Assembly: GCA_964412555.1 (NCBI GenBank) | Contig: CAYPPG010000068.1 | Span: forward strand, 1-42,240 | Length of the DNA: 42,240 bases | Origin: CAYPPG01 sp964412555 | Lineage (GTDB): Bacteria; Hinthialibacterota; Hinthialibacteria; Hinthialibacterales; Hinthialibacteraceae | Direction: 5' to 3' | Shown here: piece after piece, positions 33,880 to 42,165 of the stretch | Numbering within the stretch: the first letter of the stretch is position 1 | Layout of the letters: the number at the start of each line of letters is the position of its first letter | Program-made: the position numbers and the translations under genes | The notes under the pieces: generated by a model | Database searches by the model: none | What the model was told of the DNA's origin: nothing | The model's input: the letters and a program-made list of their open reading frames with translations, nothing else

Positions 33880-35286
33880 ATGGTAATCCAAAAACAATGG
33901 AGTTTGATGATCGCCGTATTGGGAATCTGTATTTTCTGCAGTATTCAATATACCAGTGCCCAAGAAGGCAAACCATATGACGTCTGGACGTATATGAAAG
34001 TCATGGTGGACATGCCGTTCGAAGAAATCTACGAAATGGATGTCGAGGAAAAAGACAAATACATGGAGCGTCAAGAAGAATTGTTGGAGCGGCGGTATGA
34101 TTTAAGCGACCGTCCCTCGAATGTGATGATGTCCGGTAAACGAAAATATGTCCAAGAAGGTGTACGGGTGAAGCTGCACGGCGGGATGACATGGGACAAA
34201 TTGAACGATATGAGTCCGATGGAAATCAAAGAAAAGAACTTGTTCCCCATGGGATTCCGTCCCCTGCCCCACTCCAAACACAGCACCGGCGGACAGGTCT
34301 TTCCCCAAGACCATATCGACGGAATCATGGATGCAGAAAATCGGAATCTCGAACGATTCGATACGGAATTCGATCTTCCCGATCATTTAATCCCAGAGTT
34401 TCCACCGCCCATTTTTCTCACTACTCATCCGGAATTGGGAGATGTTTCACAAGGGAAACTCTTAACGATCAAGAATTATTATGAAATCTTTAAGGGAATT
34501 TTAACCCCCGTCCAGATGGAAGGAATGCGGCTCTTATTGACGCCGTTCCCGCAGCAGCAATTCAACCAAACGGAAGACCGGAAAGTCGAAGAACCGAGTT
34601 TGGGTGTATCCTGTTTGGACTGCCATACCAACGGGCACACCAACGCCGCCTTCCACCTCAATCCCGACACACGGCCCCAGGCCAAACGTTTCCGTTTGGA
34701 TACAGTCAGCCTCCGCGGGATGTTCAACCAGCAAATTCACGGTTCCAAACGCTCGCTGCGTTCGATCGAAGATTTTACGGAATTCGAACAGCGGACAGCC
34801 TACTTCGATGGCGACCATGTCATCGCTGCGAAAAAAGGGGTGAACCTTCCGGACCGCGCCTCGCAAGTCGCCATGATGGCGCAAATGCAAAACATGTTCG
34901 ATTTTCCGCCCGCACCGAAACTGGACGCCTTCGGCATGTTGATCCCGGAAAAAGCGACGAAGATGGAAATGAAAGGCCAACAAATCTTCTTCGGCAAAGG
35001 CCGTTGCGACGTATGCCATCCGGCTCCGTTTTATCTCGACAACCGCATGCATGACCTGAAGTTGGAACGTTTTTATGAATCGGAAGTGATCGGCGATCAA
35101 CACAACATCGCCGACGGAGCGATCAAATCCTTCACCCTCCGCAGCATCAAAGATTCACCTCCCTATCACCACGATGGCCGTTTGTTGACATTGGAAGATA
35201 CCGTGGAATTCTTCAATCTGGTTCTGGATTTGGATCTGACGATGGACGAAAAAAAGGCGCTGGTCGCATTTATGCGATGTCTATAA
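33880..35286 (+). CDS. Exported di-haem cytochrome c peroxidase/MauG-like protein
   Basis: About 468 residues from the ATG at 33880, which has a GAGGAG ribosome site; the frame opens upstream at 33727 without support. A signal peptide (LMIAVLGICIFCSIQYTSA) is followed by an N-terminal region of unknown function and two haem-binding motifs, CLDCH and CDVCH, the second with RCDVCHPAPFYLDN as in bacterial cytochrome c peroxidase/MauG proteins. FTLRSIKDSPPYHHDGRLLTLEDTVEFFN is the family's conserved C-terminal segment. Periplasmic peroxidase or oxidative-modification role is inferred; the partner is not evident, and both neighbours are degraded or unrelated genes. Confidence 0.86.
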   Translation: MVIQKQWSLMIAVLGICIFCSIQYTSAQEGKPYDVWTYMKVMVDMPFEEIYEMDVEEKDKYMERQEELLERRYDLSDRPSNVMMSGKRKYVQEGVRVKLHGGMTWDKLNDMSPMEIKEKNLFPMGFRPLPHSKHSTGGQVFPQDHIDGIMDAENRNLERFDTEFDLPDHLIPEFPPPIFLTTHPELGDVSQGKLLTIKNYYEIFKGILTPVQMEGMRLLLTPFPQQQFNQTEDRKVEEPSLGVSCLDCHTNGHTNAAFHLNPDTRPQAKRFRLDTVSLRGMFNQQIHGSKRSLRSIEDFTEFEQRTAYFDGDHVIAAKKGVNLPDRASQVAMMAQMQNMFDFPPAPKLDAFGMLIPEKATKMEMKGQQIFFGKGRCDVCHPAPFYLDNRMHDLKLERFYESEVIGDQHNIADGAIKSFTLRSIKDSPPYHHDGRLLTLEDTVEFFNLVLDLDLTMDEKKALVAFMRCL

Positions 35287-35312
35287 AAAAGTAAAGATAC
35301 ATCGATCTTCAG

Positions 35313-35423
35313 CATGATTACTTCCCGGCTGCACTGACCGACGTCGAGGGTTGCTTTCCCCCTTCCTCCCCAAGAAGCGCAAGCGGAAAGCCACCCCTCG
35401 ACGTGGGGGGGGAAGTAATCATG
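35313..35423. repeat. 111-bp interrupted palindromic element
   Basis: Outer arms CATGATTACTTCCC (35313-35326) and GGGAAGTAATCATG (35410-35423) are perfectly complementary; inner arms ACGTCGAGGG (35341-35350) and CCCTCGACGT (35395-35404) are too, and CTTTCC/GGAAAG pairs further in. The whole would fold as a long broken stem. It sits at the point where the coding pattern of the small gene on the minus strand ends. Confidence 0.85.
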
Positions 35424-35555
35424 AACGGATCGGTCATTGAATTGCCGAAGATACTCAAGCCATTCCTCTTTTTTCCGCTCCCAATCAATAGTAGTTTCCG
35501 ATCCCGTGCTTGGGCTTTGTTTTTTGATATATTCATCAAATTGAACCTTACCCAT
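35424..35555 (-). pseudogene. 5' fragment of a small gene cut by the palindromic element
   Basis: On the minus strand an ATG at 35555 with an AGAAGGTG ribosome site opens a frame MGKVQFDEYIKKQ ... IDWERKKEEWLEYLRQFNDRS that looks like a genuine small soluble protein (WExKKxEWLxxLxxF pattern of an uncharacterised family). After about 45 residues it enters the palindrome, and the open frame then runs antisense into the end of the cytochrome gene to 35166 with no protein-like sequence. I read this as a gene truncated by insertion. From 35581 to 35731 nothing else is seen. Confidence 0.6.
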
Positions 35556-35731
35556 CGTGACACCTTCTATTTCCATTTATCGTTTTGACAATCCATTATA
35601 CTTCTCGAATCGGGTGAAAAAAATGGCACTTGTTCTTGAAAGTCAAACCTAATACTATGACCAGAAATACTGTATCATGTGTTATATGCATAGCAACTAC
35701 ATCATGAATATTTACATGGAACTTAGGTACA

Positions 35732-37435
35732 ATGATTCGGATTCATATGCTTTCCTATGTATGGTTTTTATTCCTCCTATCCGGGGCCGATCACTCAATC
35801 GGAGCGGGAATGTCTTCCTCTACGTCTTTAAAACAATCAATCTTCAATGTCTACAATTACGGGGCTGTCGGTGATGGAAATACTTCCGATACCAAAGCGA
35901 TCCATGCAGCCATCGATGTCTGCACGGAAGCAGGGGGTGGCGTTATCCTCTTCCCCCCCGGTAACTATTTGACTGGAACCATTCACTTGAAAAGCCATAT
36001 TTCCCTGGTTTTCGAAGCCGGAGCCCGTTTGATCGGTACCTCGGATTTGGACCAGTATCAAAATTTCAATCCTCCAAGCGATGTCATCGAGAGTAAGTGG
36101 AAACGATGGCATCGGGCGCTGATCCTTGGGGATGGCGTGGAGAATATTACCATTTCCGGAGCGGGAATCATTGACGGCAATAAAGTCTTCGATCCCAAGG
36201 GGGAAGAAAAAATGCGGGGACCGCATACTATTCTTCTCGGGGATTGTCAAAACGTCGTGATACGGGATATAACCATCCAGGATTCTGCCAACTATGCGAT
36301 CCTCATGGAGCACTCTCACGATATCGAAATCCGAAACGTCAAGTTTACCGGCGGGTGGGATGGTGTCCATTTTCGCGGATGGAAAGACCGCCCCTGCCGC
36401 AATGTGAGTATCATCGGCTGCCAATTCTTCACCGGAGACGACTCCATCGCCGGCCGGTATTGGGACAATGTACTCATCACGAACTGTATTATCAATTCAT
36501 CCTGCAATGGTATTCGTTTGATCGGCCCGGCCGAACGTCTTATCATTCACGACTGCCTGTTTTACGGTCCCGGCTTGTATGAACACCGAACATCCAAACG
36601 AACAAACATGCTGGCGGGGATCAACCTTCAACCCGGCGGCTGGGATGCGACGGAAGGTGCGCTCGATGATGTGCTCATTTCCGATATCACCATGAAAAAT
36701 GTCGCCACCCCCTTTCACTTCGTCCTGAAACCCGGCAATACTTCCGGCCGGATCACCGTGGGCAGGGTGGATGCAACCGGCGTTTATCGTTCGGCCTGCA
36801 CTGTGGAAAGCTGGGCGGAAACTCCATTCGAGAACGTTGTATTTAGGGATATGAATATCGAATTCGAAGGCGGCGGTACCCGCAACGATGCACGCCGGAA
36901 AGTGAAAAACCCGGGAGTCGACGCCCGCCCCTTGCCCGCGTGGGGATTTTATGCAAAAAACGTGAACAACCTTCAACTCGAAGACATTCACTTGAGTGTG
37001 GAAGAAGAAGGCCTCCGGCCGGTCATGATCTGTGAGCATGTGAATCGCCTCTTCTTGAACGATTTTCATTTTCCCCGTCAAAGAATTCCCAAAGAGTTGA
37101 TGAGATTTCATCGGGTGAACCACATCCACTTGACCAACACAGAATATTCTTTGCTTATTCCTTCTTACCAAAAATTAGATATTTCACAAAAAGATGCGTC
37201 GGAGAATCGAACCGCCGGCATTCCCCTTTCGGCCACCGTCACGGTTCAAAATATGGAAGAGGACGGGATCGCCAAAGTGGAACTAGAAATCGGGGAGCAT
37301 TCTATGCTACAGTGGGTATGGATGCGATCCAAGCAGAAGCAAAAAGTCGTGTTTCGCGATATACTGATCGAGAAACCAGGCACGTATGAATTGCGTGCCG
37401 GGAACCAAAAGAAAACAATCAAGATAAAACCATAA
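35732..37435 (+). CDS. GH28-like right-handed beta-helix protein (divergent polygalacturonase)
   Basis: A 567-residue exported protein. After a signal peptide (MLSYVWFLFLLSGADHS) it starts with FNVYNYGAVGDGNTSDTKAI, the GH28/pectate-lyase-superfamily N-terminus, and has GGVILFPPGNYLTG and IDGNKVFDPKG. GH28 core motifs are partly kept: WDGVHF replaces NTD but keeps its Asp, GDDSIAG keeps the Asp pair, but CNGIRL replaces GHG and no RIK is seen. The three catalytic acids are present while the family His and Arg-x-Lys are missing, so the substrate or mechanism may differ. The C-terminal 100 residues look like an added beta domain. The ATG has only a weak AGG site. Confidence 0.82.
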   Translation: MIRIHMLSYVWFLFLLSGADHSIGAGMSSSTSLKQSIFNVYNYGAVGDGNTSDTKAIHAAIDVCTEAGGGVILFPPGNYLTGTIHLKSHISLVFEAGARLIGTSDLDQYQNFNPPSDVIESKWKRWHRALILGDGVENITISGAGIIDGNKVFDPKGEEKMRGPHTILLGDCQNVVIRDITIQDSANYAILMEHSHDIEIRNVKFTGGWDGVHFRGWKDRPCRNVSIIGCQFFTGDDSIAGRYWDNVLITNCIINSSCNGIRLIGPAERLIIHDCLFYGPGLYEHRTSKRTNMLAGINLQPGGWDATEGALDDVLISDITMKNVATPFHFVLKPGNTSGRITVGRVDATGVYRSACTVESWAETPFENVVFRDMNIEFEGGGTRNDARRKVKNPGVDARPLPAWGFYAKNVNNLQLEDIHLSVEEEGLRPVMICEHVNRLFLNDFHFPRQRIPKELMRFHRVNHIHLTNTEYSLLIPSYQKLDISQKDASENRTAGIPLSATVTVQNMEEDGIAKVELEIGEHSMLQWVWMRSKQKQKVVFRDILIEKPGTYELRAGNQKKTIKIKP

Positions 37436-37458
37436 TCGAAAAATAAAGGAGACATTCC

Positions 37459-38760
37459 ATGAGTTTCAATCGCCGTCAATTTTTAGGAACAACCGCCGCA
37501 GCCGGATTCACGATTGCGGCTCCGGCCATTCAAGCCGCGAACAAAAACAAAAAATACAAAACCGCCTTGATCGGCAGCGGCTGGTGGGGCATGAACATTC
37601 TGCAAATGGCAGTCCAAGCTGGCGAATCGGATGTCGTGGCTCTATGCGATGTCGATCGGCGTTATTTGGATAAGGCCGCCGAAGAAGTGAAAGAATGGAC
37701 AGGAAAATCCCCGAAGAAATACGGTGACTTTCGCGAACTTTTAGAAAAAGAAAAACCGGAAATCGCCATCGTCGCGACTCCCGATCACTGGCATCCTCTC
37801 ATCACCATCGCCGCATGCAATGCCGGTGCGCATGTGTATGTCGAAAAGCCCGTCGGACACACGCTCAAAGAAGGCCGCGCTATGGTCAATGCCGCTCGAG
37901 CCAATGACCGCGTTGTCCAAGTGGGAACTCACCGCCGTGGATCTCCTCATAATATATGGGGCATCCAATTTTTGAAAGAAGGTCGATTGGGCAGAATCGG
38001 CATGATTCGCGCCTTTGTCCATTCCAACGGCAGTGGAGGGGGAGACCCGGTTCCCGACGAAGAAGTGCCTCCGGGACTCGATTGGGATATGTGGTGCGGG
38101 CCCGCTCCGTACCGGCCGTTCAATCCCAAGATACATCCTCGGGGATTCCGTCAGTTTCTCGATTATGGAAATGGTACCCTTGGTGATTGGGGCATCCATT
38201 GGATGGATCACATTACGTGGTGGAGCGAAGAACCGTATCCGAAAAAAGTTTCCTCCTTTGGTGGCCGGCATATCCGACACGACAATACAGATGCACCCGA
38301 CACGCAGGTCGTCCAATTCGATTACGATTCTTTCACCGCCGTGTGGGAGCATCGCCATTACGGCGGCAACAATGCGGAAAAACATCCGCTTGGGATTTAT
38401 TTCTACGGCACCGAAGGGACATTGCATATCGGCTGGCGCGGCGACGGTTCTACGTTTTATCCCCGTAATAGCAGACAAGATACGATCAATGTTCCTCCCG
38501 TTCTACATGAACCCGATTCACAAAACATCCCTGAACTCTGGGCTGATTTTCTCGATGCCATCAAAACCGGCCGTCGCCCGATCTGTGATATCGAAATCGG
38601 CCATCGCTCGACAAGCCTTAGCCTGCTCGGGATGCTCTCCATCAAGCTGAGTAAATGTTTTATGTGGGATGGCGAGAAAGAAATCATTACGAGCGATAAG
38701 GACGCGAACAAATTACTAAGACGGGAATATCGTGATCCGTGGAAATATCCGGAAGTCTAA
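37459..38760 (+). CDS. Tat-exported Gfo/Idh/MocA family oxidoreductase
   Basis: A 433-residue oxidoreductase with a twin-arginine signal (NRRQFLGTTAAAGFTIAAPA). The nucleotide-binding start is TALIGSGWWGMN, and the canonical EKP motif is present in YVEKPVGHTLKEG, followed by GTHRRGSPHN and the sugar-domain GLDWDMWCGPAPYRPFNP and DYGNGTLGDWGIHWMDH. It follows the GH28-like gene by 23 bp with an AAAGGAGA ribosome site, and the epimerase gene begins 25 bp later, so a three-gene transcript is likely. The sugar substrate is unknown. Confidence 0.94.
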   Translation: MSFNRRQFLGTTAAAGFTIAAPAIQAANKNKKYKTALIGSGWWGMNILQMAVQAGESDVVALCDVDRRYLDKAAEEVKEWTGKSPKKYGDFRELLEKEKPEIAIVATPDHWHPLITIAACNAGAHVYVEKPVGHTLKEGRAMVNAARANDRVVQVGTHRRGSPHNIWGIQFLKEGRLGRIGMIRAFVHSNGSGGGDPVPDEEVPPGLDWDMWCGPAPYRPFNPKIHPRGFRQFLDYGNGTLGDWGIHWMDHITWWSEEPYPKKVSSFGGRHIRHDNTDAPDTQVVQFDYDSFTAVWEHRHYGGNNAEKHPLGIYFYGTEGTLHIGWRGDGSTFYPRNSRQDTINVPPVLHEPDSQNIPELWADFLDAIKTGRRPICDIEIGHRSTSLSLLGMLSIKLSKCFMWDGEKEIITSDKDANKLLRREYRDPWKYPEV

Positions 38761-38785
38761 TTCCCTTCAATATAAGAGGAAAACT

Positions 38786-39925
38786 ATGAAATACTTATAC
38801 TCGTTGAGAATTCTTCTTCTTTCATCTGTTCTTGTATTCCTCTCGATTCCGATAGGAGCGGGTGAATCCACTTTTTCCGCAAGTGTGGATTCATCCGTTT
38901 TCGGTCAGATACCGGACGGTCAGGAAGTCCATCTCTTCACACTCACCAACAAGAACGGATTGGAAATCAAGGTCATGACCTATGGCGCGACTTTGATTTC
39001 CGTCAAAACACCTGATCGCAAAGGGCAGGTTGAGAATATCACGTTGTATTTGGATACATTTGAGGATTATCTAAAAGGCCACCCGCTTTTCGGTTCTGTT
39101 GTAGGGCGTTATGCCAACCGGATTGCAGGCGCCCGGTTCTTTTTGGATGCGATGGAATATGCCGTCACTCCCAATGCCGGGAAGAATCATATCCACGGCG
39201 GTCCACTCGGTTTTCAGAAAATCGTATGGGAAGCAAAAACGAATCAAGAAGATGGCCGCGTCAGCGCTGTGTTATCGCATACCAGTCCTGCCGGCCATGA
39301 AGGTTATCCGGGCAACTTGGATGTCACCGTTACGTATTCGTTGACGGATGAGGATGAACTGATTATGCGCTATACGGCGAAATCGGATGAGCCGACGCAT
39401 GTCAATCTTACCAACCATGCATACTGGAATTTATCCGGAGCCGGTTCGGGCAATATCCTCGATCATGTCATGCACATCCACGCCGATCACTATCTCCCCT
39501 CTGACAAGGCAAGAATCCCAACGGGTGAAATCAAATCGGTCGTCGGCACACCGATGGATTTTCGGGAACCGCACACCATCGGATCGCGCATAGAAGAGGT
39601 GGAGGGAGAGAACTACGATCATTGCTATGTTTTAAATAAGAAAGAGCCGAACGAGTTATCGTTGTGCGCGACGGTGTATGATCCGCAAAGCGGAAGGATG
39701 ATGGAAGTGTATACAACCCAGCCCGGTGTTCAATTTTATACGGCAAAAGGCTTGAATGCCCGGCTGCAAGGCGGCGGAAAACCGTACGGCCCTTATCACG
39801 GTTTCTGCCTGGAAACACAACATTTTCCCGATTCACCCAACCGTTCTTATTTCCCAACCACCATTCTACGGCCGGATGAACAATATGAAGAAACAACCGT
39901 CCACAAATTTTCCGTAAAACAATGA
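38786..39925 (+). CDS. Exported aldose 1-epimerase (galactose mutarotase)
   Basis: About 379 residues from the ATG at 38786 (AGAGGAAA ribosome site). A signal peptide (LRILLLSSVLVFLSIPIGA) puts this GalM-family enzyme in the periplasm. Motifs: GRYANRIAGARF, NHIHGGPLGFQKIVWEA, VNLTNHAYWNLSG with the catalytic His, YDHCYVLN, PGVQFYTA and the C-terminal CLETQHFPDSPN with the catalytic Glu. It interconverts alpha and beta anomers of free sugars; here probably those released outside the cell by the neighbouring enzymes. Confidence 0.93.
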   Translation: MKYLYSLRILLLSSVLVFLSIPIGAGESTFSASVDSSVFGQIPDGQEVHLFTLTNKNGLEIKVMTYGATLISVKTPDRKGQVENITLYLDTFEDYLKGHPLFGSVVGRYANRIAGARFFLDAMEYAVTPNAGKNHIHGGPLGFQKIVWEAKTNQEDGRVSAVLSHTSPAGHEGYPGNLDVTVTYSLTDEDELIMRYTAKSDEPTHVNLTNHAYWNLSGAGSGNILDHVMHIHADHYLPSDKARIPTGEIKSVVGTPMDFREPHTIGSRIEEVEGENYDHCYVLNKKEPNELSLCATVYDPQSGRMMEVYTTQPGVQFYTAKGLNARLQGGGKPYGPYHGFCLETQHFPDSPNRSYFPTTILRPDEQYEETTVHKFSVKQ

Positions 39926-39960
39926 TGGTTAACAAATGATCGAAGGAAAGGAAAAAGACC

Positions 39961-40450
39961 ATGAAAGCAAACACAATGAAACGAGAGAGTTTCACATTGA
40001 TCGAGTTGCTTATCGTGGTGGCCATCATTGGCATCCTGGCGGCAATCGCGGTTCCCAATTTTTTGAATGCACAGACAAGAGCCAAACTGGCTCGCGTCCA
40101 AAGCGATCTACGCGCTGCAGAAATGGGCTTGGAAGCCTATCACATCGATCATAACGCCTATCCGTATCCTGCCACGACTCCCCCCAATCGATTGATCAAT
40201 GTCTGGGAATTGACGACACCGGTCTCTTACCTTCCCTCGCTGAACAGCATGGATGATCCTTTCAAACCACGGAAATTCTTCACACCGGAGTTGGGGAATG
40301 CGGATACGATCTCCTATCTATATCACAATTTTCGAGGATATTGGGGGCGTAATTTCGAAGGGCTTCCATCCGGAACCTGTTTGAAATCCGACGGTCCGGG
40401 TCACCAGCCCGGGCCGGGGAGACTTACCGGCTCTCATTACCTTTTTTATG
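39961..40450 (+). pseudogene. Type II pseudopilin-like protein, 3' end replaced by repeats
   Basis: The N-terminus RESFTLIELLIVVAIIGIL plus AAIAVPNFLNAQTRAK is the classic type IV/II prepilin helix, followed by RVQSDLRAAEMGLEAYHIDHNAYP and a small globular domain to LTGSHYLFY. There the coding pattern stops: codons after about 40450 read through CCCCCC-rich palindromes and the frame ends in them at 40575 with low-complexity residues. The residue before the cleavage site is Ser rather than the usual Gly. The start has a GGAAAGG ribosome site. Homologues normally go on past the LFY strand, so the gene is 3'-truncated. Confidence 0.75.
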
Positions 40451-40454
40451 TCCA

Positions 40455-40790
40455 CCCCCCCTTAAATCCCCCCAAGTATGGGGGGATAGGGAAAAGCGGA
40501 CGGTGTAGTCGTGGATGGAGTTTCCAGCAAATCCCAGAAGTGCAGGCAGAATGCCTGCGCTCCCAGCCACCCTGATTTGATGGTCTTGCTGACATAGCGC
40601 TATGTTGCCCGAAAGGTATTTTAGCAAATTTTGTGCCAATTATGTCAGTGCGCGGGCATCTTGCCCGCTTGGGATTGCGGTAAGTTACTTGGAGCGTTGC
40701 AAGAGCGAACAAGGATGCCCGCGCTCTCAGTGATTGTCTAAATCGGGATTGACCGAGATTCGAGGATTTGCAGGATGGAGGTGAAAGGGA
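40455..40790. repeat. Cluster of distinct palindromic repeats
   Basis: Five structures in about 330 bp: ATCCCCCC-AAGTAT-GGGGGGAT (40466-40487); GCAGGCA-GAA-TGCCTGC (40542-40558); ACATAGCGCTATGT (40592-40605, perfect palindrome); GCGGGCA-TCT-TGCCCGC (40652-40668); and AGAGCG with CGCTCT around GGATGCCCG (40702-40727). A CTAAATCGGGATTGACCGAG stretch near 40738 resembles a dispersed repeat motif (recalled). Together they look like an accumulation of unrelated palindromic elements. The rest up to 40862 holds nothing recognisable. Confidence 0.75.
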
Positions 40791-40862
40791 GTGTAAACGG
40801 CTAAACTGGATTCGCTCATTACACTCCCATATAACGATTACTAGATTTAATGTTAATAAATT

Positions 40863-41505
40863 TTACTTGAGATCAAACCAATGTTGAAAGTCGGACGACA
40901 TTTCACCGCTTACGATCACGGTTTTCATGCCGGATTCAGAGTGAATCCTGACTACGCCTCTGTTCCCATATTCCGCAACCACGACGCTTTGATCGGTTTC
41001 CACAGCGACATCCCGCGGCTGTGATACCCCCGAATCATCGCCGGTATCACTGCCGGTAAGAATGGTACGATTCCCGGTCGACGGATCAATTCTTATCAAG
41101 GAATCGGAGCCGAAATCGGCCAGAAGGATATTGCCATCCGGTTCCACTTCTATCCCTCGCGGTGCACTGAGTGCCGGTCCACTCCCTGTATCGGCTCCGG
41201 AAAGGATCGTTCGATTTCCGGTGTTTGGATCGATGCTCAATACATTGGTTCCAGCCAAATCCGCCACAAGTAGATTACCGTTCGCATCCACATCGATGCT
41301 GATCGGAGTTCCCATTTCCGGTCCTGTGCCTTGATTTGAACTCGACACAATCGAACGATCTCCACTGTTCGTATCGACACGAATCACCGCTTCAGTGCCG
41401 ACATCCGTGACCACATAATTACCATCGGCTGCAATGGCAATTCCTGTGAGAGGGCCGACAAAGGAAAGACCGGAAGCCAGTACACTCAAATAAGCGGGAT
41501 TCTCT
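40863..41505 (-). pseudogene. NHL-repeat-like beta-propeller, 5' end broken
   Basis: About five repeats of roughly 40 residues (GIxVxxDGNxLxADxGxxxxIRIDPxTGNRTIL) identify an NHL/SMP-30-like propeller. The open frame extends to a TTG at 41642, but the region 41527-41642 is antisense to a glycosidase-like coding sequence, so the last 45 or so N-terminal residues (including MSNSCFNRFVV) are unlikely to be native and no signal peptide is visible at the propeller start. I read it as a propeller gene cut at about 41505. Such proteins usually are exported. Confidence 0.65.
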
Positions 41506-41526
41506 TTCCCCTCTAATGGACGATAG

Positions 41527-42165
41527 GGGAAGAACAACACGGTCATCCTCGACCTTGGTGATGCCGTGCAATACAAAAGCCACCCGGAGATTGCCGTCAA
41601 CAATGCCTGGACGACGAACCGGTTGAAACAAGAATTGGACAAAATTCTAAGTCAGGGTCTAATCCCGATTCCCAAGCTCAATTTTTCGGCACCCATGACA
41701 CCTGGCTTGGCCCTTACGCCCGTATGGTTTCCACCCCCCAGTATTATGATGTTTGCCGTGATTTAATTTCCGAAGTAGTAGAATTGTTTGATCACCCCCC
41801 CTTGTTCCATTTGGGAATGGACGAAGAAACAGCTGAGCACCAATCCTATTACAATTATATTGTTGTGCGCCGACAGGACCAATGGTGGAACGACATGCTT
41901 TTCCTAATTGATGAAGTGGAAAAAAACAGTTCTCGGGCATGGATTTGGTCGGATTATCAATGGAAGCATCCCAAGGAATTTTCGCAGAACATGCCGAAAA
42001 CCGTGATGCAAAGCAATTGGTATTATGGAGAAACATTCAATGAAAACCAAACCTATGTCAAAGCGTACCTCGAATTGGAAAAGCATGGATACGATCAAAT
42101 CCCCACAGCGAGTTTCCATACTGATAATCCGATAAGCATCGGGCAAACAGTCCAATTCTGTCATC
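41527..42165 (+). pseudogene. TIM-barrel glycosidase-like (GH20-like) pseudogene with frameshift
   Basis: Frame 1 (41527-41688) reads NTVILDLGDAVQYKSHPEI through IPIPKLNFS, then a one-base deletion near 41688 (TCGGC, where TCGGGC would restore frame) moves coding to frame 2: THDTWLGPYARMVSTPQYY, FHLGMDEETAEHQ, RAWIWSDYQWKHP, MPKTVMQSNWYYGETFN, QTVQFCHQHIPPQR. The HLGMDEE box resembles the paired Asp-Glu of GH20 beta-hexosaminidase-like proteins. A TAG lies just upstream (41524), and there is no start codon, so the 5' end is missing. After about 42165 the family pattern is lost. Confidence 0.7.

Noticed and set aside
35166..35423. Continuous minus-strand gene from 35555 to 35166
   Set aside because: The part beyond the palindrome is antisense to the cytochrome gene and not protein-like.
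35624..35639. Sigma-54 promoter at TGGCACTTGTTCTTGA
   Set aside because: The -24 half is perfect but there is no GC at the -12 position with correct spacing.
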